Shown here: in pieces, positions 16,850-26,404 of the stretch
Layout of the letters: each line of letters starts with the position of its first letter
Position numbering within the stretch: the stretch's first letter is position 1
Assembly: GCF_026343185.1 (NCBI RefSeq)
Contig: NZ_JAPEMA010000001.1
Coordinates: 4,030,001 to 4,094,000, forward strand
Origin: Streptomyces sp. NBC_00091
Lineage (GTDB): Bacteria; Actinomycetota; Actinomycetes; Streptomycetales; Streptomycetaceae
Reading direction: 5' to 3'
DNA: 64,000 nt
Made by a program: the position numbers and the translations under genes
Notes under the pieces: generated by a model
Seen by the model: only the letters and a program-made list of their open reading frames with translations
The model's database searches: none
Told to the model about the DNA's origin: nothing

Positions 16850-18124
16850 TCAGGCCCCCTCCCGCGGAACGAGCGACTCCAGCGGAACCGACGGGTCCGC
16901 AAGCCGCTCGCGGTCCACCGGGTCCTTCGACCTGATCAGGGCCTGGATGTGCTCCGTGACGTCCCACACGTTCACGTTCATCCCGGCCAGCACCCGGCCG
17001 TCGGACAGCCAGAACGCGATGAACTCCCGCTTCGCCACGTCGCCGCGGATCAGCACCTGGTCGTAGCCGCCCGCCGGGGCGTACCCGGAGTACTCCAGGC
17101 CCACGTCGTACTGGTCGGAGAAGAAGTACGGCACCCGGTCGTACGAGACCTCCTGCCCCAGCATCGCCCGCGCGGCGGCCGGACCCCCGTTGAGGGCGTT
17201 CGCCCAGTGCTCCACCCGCAGCCGGGTGCCCAGCGCCGGGTGGTGGGCGGCGGCCACGTCCCCGGCGGCGAAGACGTCCGGGTCGGAGGTCCGCAGCGAG
17301 GCGTCCACGGCGATGCCCCCGCCGTGCGCCCGGTCGACCAGGGCCAGCCCGGAGGTCTCGGCGAGCGCGGTCCGCGGCGCCGCCCCGATCGCGGCGAGCA
17401 CCGCGTGCGCCGGATGCTCCTCGCCGTCGTCCGTCCGCACGGCCAGCACCATGCCGTCCTGGCCGACGATCTCCGTGAGCTTCGCGCCGAAGTGGAAGCG
17501 GACCCCGTGCTCGGTGTGCAGGTCGGTGAAGAGCCGGCCGATCTCGGGGCCGAGCACCGCGTGCAGCGGGGTGGCCTCCGGCTCGACCACCGTGACCTCG
17601 GCGCCGTAGCCGCGGGCCGCCGCCGCGACCTCCAGGCCGATCCAGCCCGCGCCCGCGATCAGCAGGTGGCCGTTGTCCCGGCCCAGGGCGGCCAGGACGC
17701 CCCGCAGCCGCTCGGCGTGCGCGAGCCGGCGCAGGTGGTGCACCCCCGCCAGGCCCGTGCCGGGGAGGTCCAGCCGGCGCGGCTCGGCCCCGGTGGCCAG
17801 CAGCAGCTTGTCGTAGTGCAGCAGGGTGCCGTCGCCCAGGCGCACCGTCTTGGCCCCGCGGTCGAGGTGGACCGCCGGCTGGCCCAGGTGCAGCTCGACG
17901 TCGGCGTTTGCGTACCAGGACGGCTCGTGGACGAAGACGCTCTCGCGCTCGTCCTTGCCGACCAGGAACCCCTTGGACAGCGGTGGCCGCTCGTACGGAT
18001 GGTCGCGCTCGTCCCCGATCAGGATCACCCGGCCCGTGAACCCTTCCGCCCTCAGCGTCTCGGCGGCCTTGGCCCCGGCCAGCCCTGCGCCGACGATGAT
18101 GAACGTCTGGTGTGCGTCGACCAC
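16850..18124 (-). CDS. Ferredoxin reductase-like FAD/NAD oxidoreductase
   Basis: A 424-residue flavoprotein of the bacterial ferredoxin/rubredoxin reductase group. It shows FIIVGAGLAGAKAAETLRAEG for FAD at the N terminus, ERPPLSKGFL for FAD contact, LIAGAGWIGLEVAAAARGYG for NAD, and DVFAAGDVAAAHHPALG, followed by the Reductase_C domain with FFSDQYDVGLEYSGYAP. Such enzymes feed electrons from NAD(P)H to small ferredoxins serving P450s or dioxygenases. The GTG at 18124 is chosen because a perfect AGGAGG lies seven bases upstream; the in-frame ATG at 18139 would place that site inside the gene. The electron acceptor is not encoded next door. Confidence 0.88.
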   Translation of the reverse strand: MVDAHQTFIIVGAGLAGAKAAETLRAEGFTGRVILIGDERDHPYERPPLSKGFLVGKDERESVFVHEPSWYANADVELHLGQPAVHLDRGAKTVRLGDGTLLHYDKLLLATGAEPRRLDLPGTGLAGVHHLRRLAHAERLRGVLAALGRDNGHLLIAGAGWIGLEVAAAARGYGAEVTVVEPEATPLHAVLGPEIGRLFTDLHTEHGVRFHFGAKLTEIVGQDGMVLAVRTDDGEEHPAHAVLAAIGAAPRTALAETSGLALVDRAHGGGIAVDASLRTSDPDVFAAGDVAAAHHPALGTRLRVEHWANALNGGPAAARAMLGQEVSYDRVPYFFSDQYDVGLEYSGYAPAGGYDQVLIRGDVAKREFIAFWLSDGRVLAGMNVNVWDVTEHIQALIRSKDPVDRERLADPSVPLESLVPREGA

Positions 18125-18217
18125 CTGATGCCTCCTCATAACCTCTCGGCCACTTGCGGCCACTTGCGAGCGTCCCGCACCGAGCCTGCCGCGTGAAGGG
18201 GGAGTGGCCCGATCGGC

Positions 18218-19543
18218 TCACCCTTCGGCGCGCCGCCCGCGTCTGGTGAGGCGGGCGTGCAGGGAACGGGCGGCCGCGTCGGTCAGGCAGGCGATCTGGT
18301 CGATGACCGCGCGTTTGCGCGCCTTGTCGTCCGGCGCCGCGTCGAAGATCGCCCGGAACTGGGGGTCCAGGCCCTCCGGCGCGCGGGCGCTGAGCGCCTC
18401 GGCGAGTTCGGCCAGGACGATGCGCTGGTCGGCCCTCAGCCGCTCCTGCTCGTCGCGCTGCATCACGTACAGGTCCGCGACCGCCTTGAGGACGGCGCAC
18501 TCGTTGCGCGCCTCGCGCGGTACGACCAGCTCGGCCGCGTACCGGGTGAGGCGGCCGGAGCCGTACGCCTCGCGGGTGGCGCCCTCGGCGGCCAGGCAGA
18601 AACGGCCGATCAGCTGGCTGGTGGCGTCCTTCAGCCGGGCCTGGGCCACGGCCGAACCGTCATAGCCGTGCGGCCACCACTCCTCCTCCATCAGCCGGTC
18701 CAGCGCCTCGCGCAGCTCCTCCGGAGCGGTGTCGGAGGGCACGTACCGGCCGATCGCGACCCGCCAGATGGCGGTCCGCTCGGGCTCGGCGAAGAGGAGG
18801 TTGGGGTCGAGGTGCCCGGCGTGCAGACCGTCCTCGAAGTCGTGCACGGAGTACGCGACGTCGTCCGCCCAGTCCATGACCTGGGCCTCGAAGCACTTGC
18901 GGCCGGCGGGCGCGCCGCGCCGCAGCCACTCGAAGACCGGCAGGTCGTCCTCGTAGGCCCCGAACTTCACCGAGGCGGGGTCGGTGGGATGGCCGCCGCG
19001 CGCCCAGGGGTACTTGGTGGCGGCGTCCAGACAGGCGCGGGTGAGGTTGAGGCCGACGCTGGCCTGTTCGCCGTCCGGGCCCGTGACGAACCGTTTGGGC
19101 TCCAGCCGGGTCAGCAGGCGCAGCGACTGGGCGTTGCCCTCGAAGCCGCCGCAGTCCTTGGCGAACTCGTTGAGCGCCTCCTCGCCGTTGTGCCCGAAGG
19201 GCGGATGGCCCATGTCGTGGGAGAGACAGGCCGCTTCGACCAGGTCGGGGTCGCAGCCGAGGGCCGCGCCCAGCTCCCGGCCGACCTGAGCGCACTCCAG
19301 GGAGTGCGTCAGCCGGGTACGGGGGCTCGCGTCCCAGTCGTACGAGCGGGTGCCCGGGGTGACCACCTGGGTCTTCCCGGCGAGTCGGCGCAGCGCGGCC
19401 GAGTGCAGCACCCGGGCGCGGTCGCGCTGGAAGGCGGTGCGGCCCGGCCGTTTGTCGGGCTCGGCGGCCCAGCGCTCGGTGGCGGCCGGATCGTAGGACT
19501 CGTAGGCCGGGGCGTGCGGGGCGTCGTACGGGGTGCCTTCCAT
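18218..19543 (-). CDS. dgt: dGTP triphosphohydrolase-like HD protein
   Basis: A 441-residue cytoplasmic dNTPase that removes triphosphate from deoxynucleotides. The metal site is visible as RTRLTHSLE (His80), [15 protein letters not shown] (His109-Asp110) and the later [16 protein letters not shown]. The opening [20 protein letters not shown] is typical of the actinobacterial group, which is usually called deoxyguanosinetriphosphate triphosphohydrolase-like. ATG at 19543. Gene order dgt, flavoprotein, dnaG on one strand suggests co-transcription, with gaps of 93 and 34 bases. Confidence 0.93.
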   Translation of the reverse strand: MEGTPYDAPHAPAYESYDPAATERWAAEPDKRPGRTAFQRDRARVLHSAALRRLAGKTQVVTPGTRSYDWDASPRTRLTHSLECAQVGRELGAALGCDPDLVEAACLSHDMGHPPFGHNGEEALNEFAKDCGGFEGNAQSLRLLTRLEPKRFVTGPDGEQASVGLNLTRACLDAATKYPWARGGHPTDPASVKFGAYEDDLPVFEWLRRGAPAGRKCFEAQVMDWADDVAYSVHDFEDGLHAGHLDPNLLFAEPERTAIWRVAIGRYVPSDTAPEELREALDRLMEEEWWPHGYDGSAVAQARLKDATSQLIGRFCLAAEGATREAYGSGRLTRYAAELVVPREARNECAVLKAVADLYVMQRDEQERLRADQRIVLAELAEALSARAPEGLDPQFRAIFDAAPDDKARKRAVIDQIACLTDAAARSLHARLTRRGRRAEG

Positions 19544-19599
19544 GCTCAGACGTTAACCGGAGTCACCGACAATCCGAGCAATCCAAACCAACACGGCCC

Positions 19600-20325
19600 T
19601 TATGCGGTGGCCAGTTCCCGCTCCTGCGCGCCGTGTTCGCCGTGGCGGGCCAGGGCCTCGTCGTAGCGCCGGAGCACCAGCCGGGCCAGCGCCGGGTGCG
19701 CGCCGAGCGGGGCGGCGGCCGGGCCGGTCGCGGCGGCGGCGCTCGCGGAGGCGAACCGGCCCGGGGCGGCGAAGTACGAGGCCACCGCGGGCCGGTGGTG
19801 CCCCCGGGCGGCCAGCGCCCGGATCGCGTCCGGCACGCTGGGCGCGGCCGCGGAGGCGTACGCCGGGACCACGGGCACCCCGCCGAGCCGCTCGGAGAGC
19901 AGCTCGGCGCCGCGCCGGGTGTCGGCGGCGGAGTCCGGGTCGAGGGACCCGGCGGCGGCCAGCACGACGGCCCTGCCCGGCGTCCAGCCGGCCTCCAGGA
20001 GCCGCTCGAACAGGGCCTCGACGAGCAGCGGATGCGGGCCGAGCGGGGCGGCGGTCCGGATCCGCAGGTGCCCGGCCCGGGCCGCGGCGGCTGGGAGGTC
20101 CCGCTTGACGTGGGTCCCGCGGCCGAGCAGCAGCGGTACGAGGACGGCCTCCCCGGTGGTGTCCCGCAGGGTGTCGGCGAGCAGGGGCCGGTTCAGTTCG
20201 ATGTGCCCGAGCCGGACGTCGAGGCGCGGGCGGAGCTCGCGGACCCGTTCGAGCAGGGCGAGGACGGTGTGCGGGGCGCGCGGGTCGCGGCTGCCGTGGG
20301 CCACGGCGACGAGGGTGGGGTGCAT
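19600..20325 (-). CDS. Sirohydrochlorin chelatase (CbiX/SirB family)
   Basis: A 241-residue enzyme that inserts iron (or cobalt) into sirohydrochlorin, the last step to siroheme. The N-terminal VAVAHGSRDPRA holds the metal-binding His10; LGHIELNRPLL and VLVPLLLGRGTHVKRDLP carry the second site, and the second half is a diverged repeat. GGAG lies seven bases before the ATG at 20325. Siroheme is needed by NirB in this window, so a role in nitrogen or sulfur assimilation fits. An N-terminal extension common in relatives appears out of frame just upstream (see 20326-20492). Confidence 0.88.
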   Translation of the reverse strand: MHPTLVAVAHGSRDPRAPHTVLALLERVRELRPRLDVRLGHIELNRPLLADTLRDTTGEAVLVPLLLGRGTHVKRDLPAAAARAGHLRIRTAAPLGPHPLLVEALFERLLEAGWTPGRAVVLAAAGSLDPDSAADTRRGAELLSERLGGVPVVPAYASAAAPSVPDAIRALAARGHHRPAVASYFAAPGRFASASAAAATGPAAAPLGAHPALARLVLRRYDEALARHGEHGAQERELATA

Positions 20326-20492
20326 GAGGGGACTCCGTGGTGCCGGGCGCGTGGCGGGCGCAGGCCGCTGAGCTGGGTGCCGAGCTGGTCGGTGATCCGG
20401 GTCAGCAGCTCGGCCGCGCTGCCGAAGGGGAGCGAGGAGGGGAGGCAGGAGGGGAGGGACTGGGTGGCGGGAGGGTGCACCGGCTCCGTCAT
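20326..20492 (-). other. Out-of-frame N-terminal-like segment upstream of the chelatase
   Basis: An ATG at 20492 with CAGGAT seven bases upstream opens a frame encoding MTEPVHPPATQ, then GSAAELLTRITDQLGTQLSG. This second block looks like the N-terminal extension I recall in other Streptomyces sirohydrochlorin chelatases. It is offset by one base from the chelatase frame and continues past its start. It may be a short leader peptide overlapping the real start, or the front of the gene displaced by a frameshift. The remaining gap to 20663 holds promoters for the divergent DUF218 gene and nothing else I recognise. Confidence 0.4.
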
Positions 20493-20663
20493 GGACCGAT
20501 CCTGCGCGGTGCAGGTTGCGTGGGCGTTGCGCGGGGGTGACGGGTGTTTTCCGCCTGCTCACTCGGTCATTCGTACGAGTGAAAGGTGGGGTGAGCGGAA
20601 CTGGAGGGCCGGGCCGGTTCGTCAATCCGTGCGAAAGGCGTGTGGAACGAGGGGGGATCGGCC

Positions 20664-21383
20664 ATGAGCAAGCCGGAGCGAGCGGGGGTGTCGGTGTACG
20701 CATCCGTGTCCGTGTGGGCGCGGTGGCTGCGTACGGTGCGGGTGCGGCGGCGGGCCGTGCAGACGGTGATGGCGCTCTGCGTGCTGGCGCTGCTGCCTTC
20801 GACGTGGACCCACGCCGTCGCCGCCGACCGGCTGCGGACCACGGCCGCGGCGCCCGACGCGGGGGTGGCGGTGGTGTTCGGGGCGGGGCTGTGGAAGGGC
20901 CGGCCGACCCCGTACCTGGCCTACCGGCTCGACGCGGCCGTGGAGCTGTACCGCACGGGCAAGGTGAAGGTGATCCTGGTGACCGGGGACAACAGCCGCA
21001 GCGAGTACGACGAGCCGGGTGCGATGCGGACGTACCTCAGGGGGCACGGCATACCGGACGACAGGATCGTCAGCGACTACGCCGGCTTCGACACCTGGGA
21101 CTCCTGCGTGAGGGTCCGGGAGATCTTCGGAGTGCGCCGCGCGGTGCTCATCAGCCAGGGCTTCCACATCCACCGGGCGGTGGCCTTGTGCCAGGCGGCC
21201 GGCGTGGAGTCCTACGGGGTCGGCGTCGACGACGAGCACGATGCCACCTGGTACTACGGCGGCGTCCGCGAGGTCGCCGCGGCCGGCAAGGCATTCCTCG
21301 ACGCGGCCTTCCAGCCGGAGCCGAGGTTCCTCGGGCCGAAGGAGGAGGGGGTGTCGCGGGTCCTGGCCGCTCTGGCAGACTGA
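20664..21383 (+). CDS. DUF218/SanA-ElyC family membrane protein
   Basis: A 239-residue protein with one N-terminal membrane segment (about residues 31-55) and an outside-facing DUF218 domain. Family blocks are VAVVFGAGLWKGRPTPYLAYRL, VILVTGDNSRSEYDEP, the acidic-aromatic DYAGFDTWDSCVR and LISQGFHIHRAV. SanA and ElyC act in envelope barrier function and lipid-carrier or peptidoglycan precursor metabolism in enteric bacteria; the actinobacterial role is not established. ATG at 20664 is preceded by GAGGGGGG at a spacing of eight; an upstream GTG at 20640 is less likely. Confidence 0.85.
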   Translation: MSKPERAGVSVYASVSVWARWLRTVRVRRRAVQTVMALCVLALLPSTWTHAVAADRLRTTAAAPDAGVAVVFGAGLWKGRPTPYLAYRLDAAVELYRTGKVKVILVTGDNSRSEYDEPGAMRTYLRGHGIPDDRIVSDYAGFDTWDSCVRVREIFGVRRAVLISQGFHIHRAVALCQAAGVESYGVGVDDEHDATWYYGGVREVAAAGKAFLDAAFQPEPRFLGPKEEGVSRVLAALAD

Positions 21384-22217
<834 letters not shown>

Positions 22218-22224
22218 CCCGGCC

Positions 22225-22797
22225 TCACCGCGCGAGGCGTGCCAGATCGATGTCGATGCCGAAGGGCACGCTCGTCTTGAGGTGCTCCCGGTGGATGCCG
22301 GTGGGGACGTAGGTGCGGGTCGTGTCGTCGAGCTCGTACGCGTGGACCACCGGGAGGCCCTGTTCCTCCTCGATGCGCCAGAAGTGCCGGATCCCGGCCC
22401 GGGCGTACTTGAAGGGCTTCGTCTCCCGGTCCCGCTCCTGCGACTCGTCGGAGACCACCTCGACGACCAGCGCGACGTCCTCGGGCAGGAAGCAGGTCCG
22501 GTCCGGGTCGTAGGCGACGGTCGCGGCGATGACGTCGGGCTCGGGGCGGCTCTTCGGGCTGAGCCGCACGGTCATCTGTGCCTCGGCCGTGCTCCCCTCC
22601 GGCACCTGGTCCTCCAGCGCGGCCGTCAGACGGCGGATGACACGGTCGTGCCAAGACCGCTGGGGGGACACCATGAAGATCAGCGCCCCGTCGATCAGCT
22701 CGGTATGCCGGGGCAGGTTCGGGATGTGGTCGAGGTCGTCGGCCTCCCAGCCGCTGGGGCGCGGCGGGTAGAGCCACTCGGGAAGCGCGGCGGTCAT
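22225..22797 (-). CDS. Uma2-family (DUF820) restriction-endonuclease-fold protein
   Basis: A 190-residue protein with the PD-(D/E)XK nuclease fold of the Uma2 family. It shows HTELIDGALIFM near residue 33, EPDVIAA with the metal-type Asp, and LVVEVVSDESQERDRETKPFKYARAGI with the Glu and Lys of the active site. These proteins are abundant in actinobacteria and cyanobacteria; no cellular role is settled. GGAGGAG lies three bases before the ATG at 22797. It converges on the SDR with a seven-base gap. Confidence 0.85.
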   Translation of the reverse strand: MTAALPEWLYPPRPSGWEADDLDHIPNLPRHTELIDGALIFMVSPQRSWHDRVIRRLTAALEDQVPEGSTAEAQMTVRLSPKSRPEPDVIAATVAYDPDRTCFLPEDVALVVEVVSDESQERDRETKPFKYARAGIRHFWRIEEEQGLPVVHAYELDDTTRTYVPTGIHREHLKTSVPFGIDIDLARLAR

Positions 22798-22909
22798 GGT
22801 CTCCTCCACTCCTGGCCCACCCCCTAGCTACGCCCGGCGGCGGACGGGGCGTCATCGGGTGCGGCTCACCGCGCGGGGCCGGAGCCTGGGAGGTCGGCGT
22901 GCCTTACGT

Positions 22910-22937
22910 GTAACGCGAGGTGAAGCCCCCGCGTAAC
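22910..22937 (+). promoter_or_regulatory. Degenerate GlnR-like half-sites upstream of nasA
   Basis: GTAAC occurs at 22910-22914 and 22933-22937, 23 bases apart, where the GlnR pattern expects 22. The intervening GaAAc-type sites are poor. The context (nitrate reductase) is right for GlnR, but the match is weaker than at the nir operon. Confidence 0.3.
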
Positions 22938-22960
22938 ACCCCCGGCACACCCTGAGGGAC

Positions 22961-25045
22961 ATGCACTCCGCGACGGCCACCGCCACCCACTGCCCCTATT
23001 GCGCCCTGCAGTGCGGGATGAACCTGCGCCCCACCGCCGCCGGCGCGGGCGAGGACGCGGTGACGGTCGAGGAGCGGGCCGACTTCCCCGTCAACCGGGG
23101 CGCCCTGTGCGGCAAGGGCCGCACCGCCCCCGCCGTGCTCTCCTCCCGGGTGCGCCTGACCGAGCCGCTCGTCCGCACCCACGCCGGCGGCCCGCTCGTA
23201 CCGGCCACCTGGGAGGAGGCCCTCGACGCCGTCGCCGCCGGCCTCACCCGCACGAGCCACGCGTACGGCCCCGACGCGGTCGGCGTCTTCGGCGGCGGCG
23301 GGCTGACCAACGAGAAGGCGTACGCCCTCGGCAAGTTCGCCCGCGTCGCCCTGCGGACCTCCCAGATCGACTACAACGGCCGCTTCTGCATGTCCTCGGC
23401 CGCCGCCGCGCACCAGCGGGCCTTCGGGCTCGACCGCGGCCTGCCCTTCCCGATGGAGGACATCCCGCGCACCGGCTGCGTGATCCTCGTCGGCTCCAAC
23501 CTGGCCGAGACCATGCCGCCCGCCCTGCGCTACCTCACCGAGCTCAAGGCCAACGGCGGCACCCTGATCGTCGTCGACCCCCGCCGCACCCGCACCGCCG
23601 AGCAGGCCGACCTGCACCTCGCCCCGCGCCCCGGCACCGACCTCGCCCTCGCCCTCGGACTGCTGCACCTGGTCGTCGCCGAAGGCCGCACCGACGAGGA
23701 GTTCATCGCCGCCCGCACCACGGGCTGGGAGGACGCCCGCGCCGCCGCCATGGCCCACTGGCCCGAGCTGGTGGAGCGCGTCACCGGCATCCCCGTGCCG
23801 AAGCTCCGCGAGGCCGTGAGGATGTTCTGCGCCCCCACCTCCGCGATGGTGCTCACCGCCCGCGGCCCCGAACAGCAGTCCAAGGGCACCGACACCGTCG
23901 GCGCCTGGATCAACCTCTGCCTCGCCACCGGCCGGGCCGGCCGCCCCCACTCCGGCTACGGCTGCCTCACCGGCCAGGGCAACGGCCAGGGCGGCCGCGA
24001 GCACGGCCAGAAGGCCGACCAGCTCCCCGGCTACCGCAAGCTCACCGACCCGGCGGCCCGGGAACACGTGGCGCGGGTCTGGGGCGTCGACCCCCAGAGC
24101 CTGCCCGGCCCCGGCCGCAGCGCCTACGAACTCCTCGACGCCCTCGGCACCGACGTCAAGGCCCTCCTCCTCATGGGCTCCAACCCGGTGGTCTCCGCAC
24201 CCCGCGCCGCCCACATCGAGGACCGCATCCGCTCCCTGGACTTCCTCGCCGTGGCCGACGTGGTCCTCTCCGAGACGGCCGCGCTCGCCGACGTGGTCCT
24301 GCCCGTCACCCAGTGGGCGGAGGAGACCGGCACCACCACCAACCTGGAGGGCCGCGTCCTGCTGCGCCGCCGGGCCCTCACCCCGCCGCCGGGGGTCCGC
24401 ACCGACCTGGAGGTCCTGCACGGGCTCGCCGCCCGCCTCGGCGTGGAGAAGGGGTTCCCCACCGACGCCGAGGAGGTCTTCGGGGAACTGCGCCGCGCCT
24501 CCGAAGGCGGCCCCGCCGACTACTCCGGCATCTCCTACGCCCGCATCGAAGCCGAACAGGGCGTCTTCTGGCCCTGCCCCGAGGGCTCCCCGGGACAGCC
24601 CCGGCTCTTCCTGGACCGCTTCGCCACCGACGACGGCCGGGCCCGCTTCGTGGCCGTCTCCCACCGCGAGTCCGCCGAGGTCCCCGACGCCGAGTACCCC
24701 CTGCTGCTCACCACCGGCCGGGTCGTCGCCCAGTACCAGTCCGGGGCGCAGACCCGCCGCGTGCCCGAACTCAACGCCGCCGCCCCCGGCCCCTTCGTGG
24801 AACTCCACCCGCGCCTCGCGGCCCGCCTCGGTGTGACCGACGGCGCCCCGCTGGTGGTGACCTCCCGCCGGGGCCGCGCGGTCGCCCCGGCCCGCGTCAC
24901 GGACACCGTCCGCGCGGACACCGTGTTCATGCCGTTCCACTGGCCCGGCGAGGGCCGCGCCAACACCCTCACCAACCCGGCCCTGGACCCCGTCTCGCGG
25001 ATGCCGGAGTTCAAGGTCTGCGCGGTCCGCGTGGAGCCCGCGTAG
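22961..25045 (+). CDS. nasA: Assimilatory nitrate reductase catalytic subunit
   Basis: A 694-residue molybdopterin enzyme reducing nitrate to nitrite in the cytoplasm. The [4Fe-4S] ligands are Cys11, Cys14, Cys18 and Cys50 (HCPYCALQCGM and GALCGKG). The likely molybdenum ligand is Cys143 in NGRFCMSSAAAAH. Further family blocks are ILVGSNLAETMPP, GYGCLTGQGNGQGGREHGQK and the C-terminal dinucleotide-binding domain with LLTTGRVVAQYQSGAQTRR. No signal peptide is present, as expected for NasA. A GAGGG ribosome site precedes the ATG. With nirBD it completes nitrate assimilation; no nitrate transporter gene is visible in the window. Confidence 0.94.
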   Translation: MHSATATATHCPYCALQCGMNLRPTAAGAGEDAVTVEERADFPVNRGALCGKGRTAPAVLSSRVRLTEPLVRTHAGGPLVPATWEEALDAVAAGLTRTSHAYGPDAVGVFGGGGLTNEKAYALGKFARVALRTSQIDYNGRFCMSSAAAAHQRAFGLDRGLPFPMEDIPRTGCVILVGSNLAETMPPALRYLTELKANGGTLIVVDPRRTRTAEQADLHLAPRPGTDLALALGLLHLVVAEGRTDEEFIAARTTGWEDARAAAMAHWPELVERVTGIPVPKLREAVRMFCAPTSAMVLTARGPEQQSKGTDTVGAWINLCLATGRAGRPHSGYGCLTGQGNGQGGREHGQKADQLPGYRKLTDPAAREHVARVWGVDPQSLPGPGRSAYELLDALGTDVKALLLMGSNPVVSAPRAAHIEDRIRSLDFLAVADVVLSETAALADVVLPVTQWAEETGTTTNLEGRVLLRRRALTPPPGVRTDLEVLHGLAARLGVEKGFPTDAEEVFGELRRASEGGPADYSGISYARIEAEQGVFWPCPEGSPGQPRLFLDRFATDDGRARFVAVSHRESAEVPDAEYPLLLTTGRVVAQYQSGAQTRRVPELNAAAPGPFVELHPRLAARLGVTDGAPLVVTSRRGRAVAPARVTDTVRADTVFMPFHWPGEGRANTLTNPALDPVSRMPEFKVCAVRVEPA

Positions 25046-25054
25046 CCCCGCGGC

Positions 25055-25078
25055 CGGATCGGACATGAGTCCGATCCG
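25055..25078 (+). terminator. Terminator after nasA
   Basis: CGGATCGGAC (25055-25064) pairs perfectly with GTCCGATCCG (25069-25078) around the loop ATGA, ten bases after the nasA stop. Confidence 0.7.
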
Positions 25079-25218
25079 CATCGGGGTTCCCGCCGGGGGG
25101 TAACCATCCGTCACACCGCGGGCTCAGAAAGTGCTCGCACGCCCCTCGTGGCAGCGATGTGTCGTACCCCACACTGAGGTGCGGTGCCACCGTCCTCGGA
25201 GCCCTGGAGGTCGCCCCC

Positions 25219-26355
25219 GTGCAGACCCGGACCCTGACCGTGAACGTGAGCCGCCCCGCCGTAGCCGCCGTCGCCGACGCCGCCGATCCCGACCCGGACC
25301 CCGATCCCGGGGCCGGGGCCGTGGAAGGGGCCGCTGAGGAAGCCGCCGAAGGGGCCGTGGACGCCGAGCCCGAGGTCCTCGAACTCATCGAGAAGGTGCC
25401 CCCGCAGCGCCCGCGGCCAGCCCGCGACAGCGGGGCGGGAAGCGGGCCCTCCGCCGACCTCTTCCGCCAGTACCTGCGCGAGATAGGCAGGATCCCGCTC
25501 CTGACCGCCGTCGAGGAGGTCGAACTCGCCCGGCGGGTGGAAGCGGGACTCTTCGCCGAGGAGAAGCTCGCCGGCGCCACCGACCTCGACTCCCGGCTCG
25601 CCCTCGACCTCGACACGCTCGTCGTCATGGGCCGCATGGCCAAACGCAGGCTCATCGAGTCGAACCTGCGGCTCGTCGTCTCCGTCGCCAAACGCTACGT
25701 GGGCCGCGGCCTCACCATGCTCGACCTGGTCCAGGAGGGGAACCTCGGACTCATCCGGGCCGTCGAGAAGTTCGACTACGCCCGCGGCTACAAGTTCTCC
25801 ACCTACGCCACCTGGTGGATCCGGCAGGCGATGTCCCGGGCCCTCGCCGACCAGGCCCGCACCATCCGCGTACCCGTCCACGTCGTCGAGCTGATCAACC
25901 GCGTCGTGCGCGTCCAGCGCCGCATGCTCCAGGAACGCGGCTACGAACCCACCGCCGAAGAGGTCGCCGTCCACCTGGAACTGACCCCCGAGCGGGTACT
26001 GGAGGTGCTCCGCCTGGCGCAGGAGCCCGTCTCCCTGCACGCCCCCGTCGGCGAGGAGGACGACGTCGCGCTCGGCGACCTCATCGAGGACGGCGACGCC
26101 GCCTCCCCCATGGAATCCGCCGCGTTCTTCCTGCTGCGCGAGCACCTCGAAGCCGTGCTCTCCACCCTCGGCGAACGCGAGCGCAAGGTGGTCCAGCTCC
26201 GGTACGGGCTGGCCGACGGCCGGCCCCGCACCCTCGAGGAGATCGGCCGGATCTTCGGCGTGACCCGCGAGCGGATCCGCCAGATCGAGTCCAAGACCCT
26301 CAACAAACTGCGCGACCACGCCTTCGCCGACCAGCTGCGCGGCTACCTGGACTGA
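25219..26355 (+). CDS. hrdA: Group 2 RNA polymerase sigma factor, HrdA-like
   Basis: A 378-residue sigma-70 protein. After an acidic Ala-rich N terminus come region 1.2 ([18 protein letters not shown]), region 2 ([54 protein letters not shown]), region 3 and region 4 ([38 protein letters not shown]). It is shorter than primary HrdB (about 510 residues). The neighbouring paired ABC transporters match the surroundings I recall for hrdA in S. coelicolor, so hrdA is preferred over hrdC or hrdD. GTG at 25219 has GGAGG eight bases upstream. Region 2.4 suggests recognition of HrdB-like promoters. Confidence 0.8.
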   Translation: MQTRTLTVNVSRPAVAAVADAADPDPDPDPGAGAVEGAAEEAAEGAVDAEPEVLELIEKVPPQRPRPARDSGAGSGPSADLFRQYLREIGRIPLLTAVEEVELARRVEAGLFAEEKLAGATDLDSRLALDLDTLVVMGRMAKRRLIESNLRLVVSVAKRYVGRGLTMLDLVQEGNLGLIRAVEKFDYARGYKFSTYATWWIRQAMSRALADQARTIRVPVHVVELINRVVRVQRRMLQERGYEPTAEEVAVHLELTPERVLEVLRLAQEPVSLHAPVGEEDDVALGDLIEDGDAASPMESAAFFLLREHLEAVLSTLGERERKVVQLRYGLADGRPRTLEEIGRIFGVTRERIRQIESKTLNKLRDHAFADQLRGYLD

Positions 26356-26364
26356 AACGGGAAA

Positions 26365-26386
26365 GGGGCGCCCCCGAGGACGCCCC
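26365..26386. terminator. Weak hairpin between hrdA and ABC gene
   Basis: GGGGCG (26365-26370) pairs with CGCCCC (26381-26386) in the 49-base gap between convergent genes. Confidence 0.45.
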
Positions 26387-26404
26387 CACCCCCAGCCGCC
26401 GGGG

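Noticed and set aside
22904..25114. 736-codon open frame opposite nasA
   Set aside because: Mirror frame caused by GC bias; its product is Gly/Val/His-rich without domains, while the plus strand gives a full molybdoenzyme.
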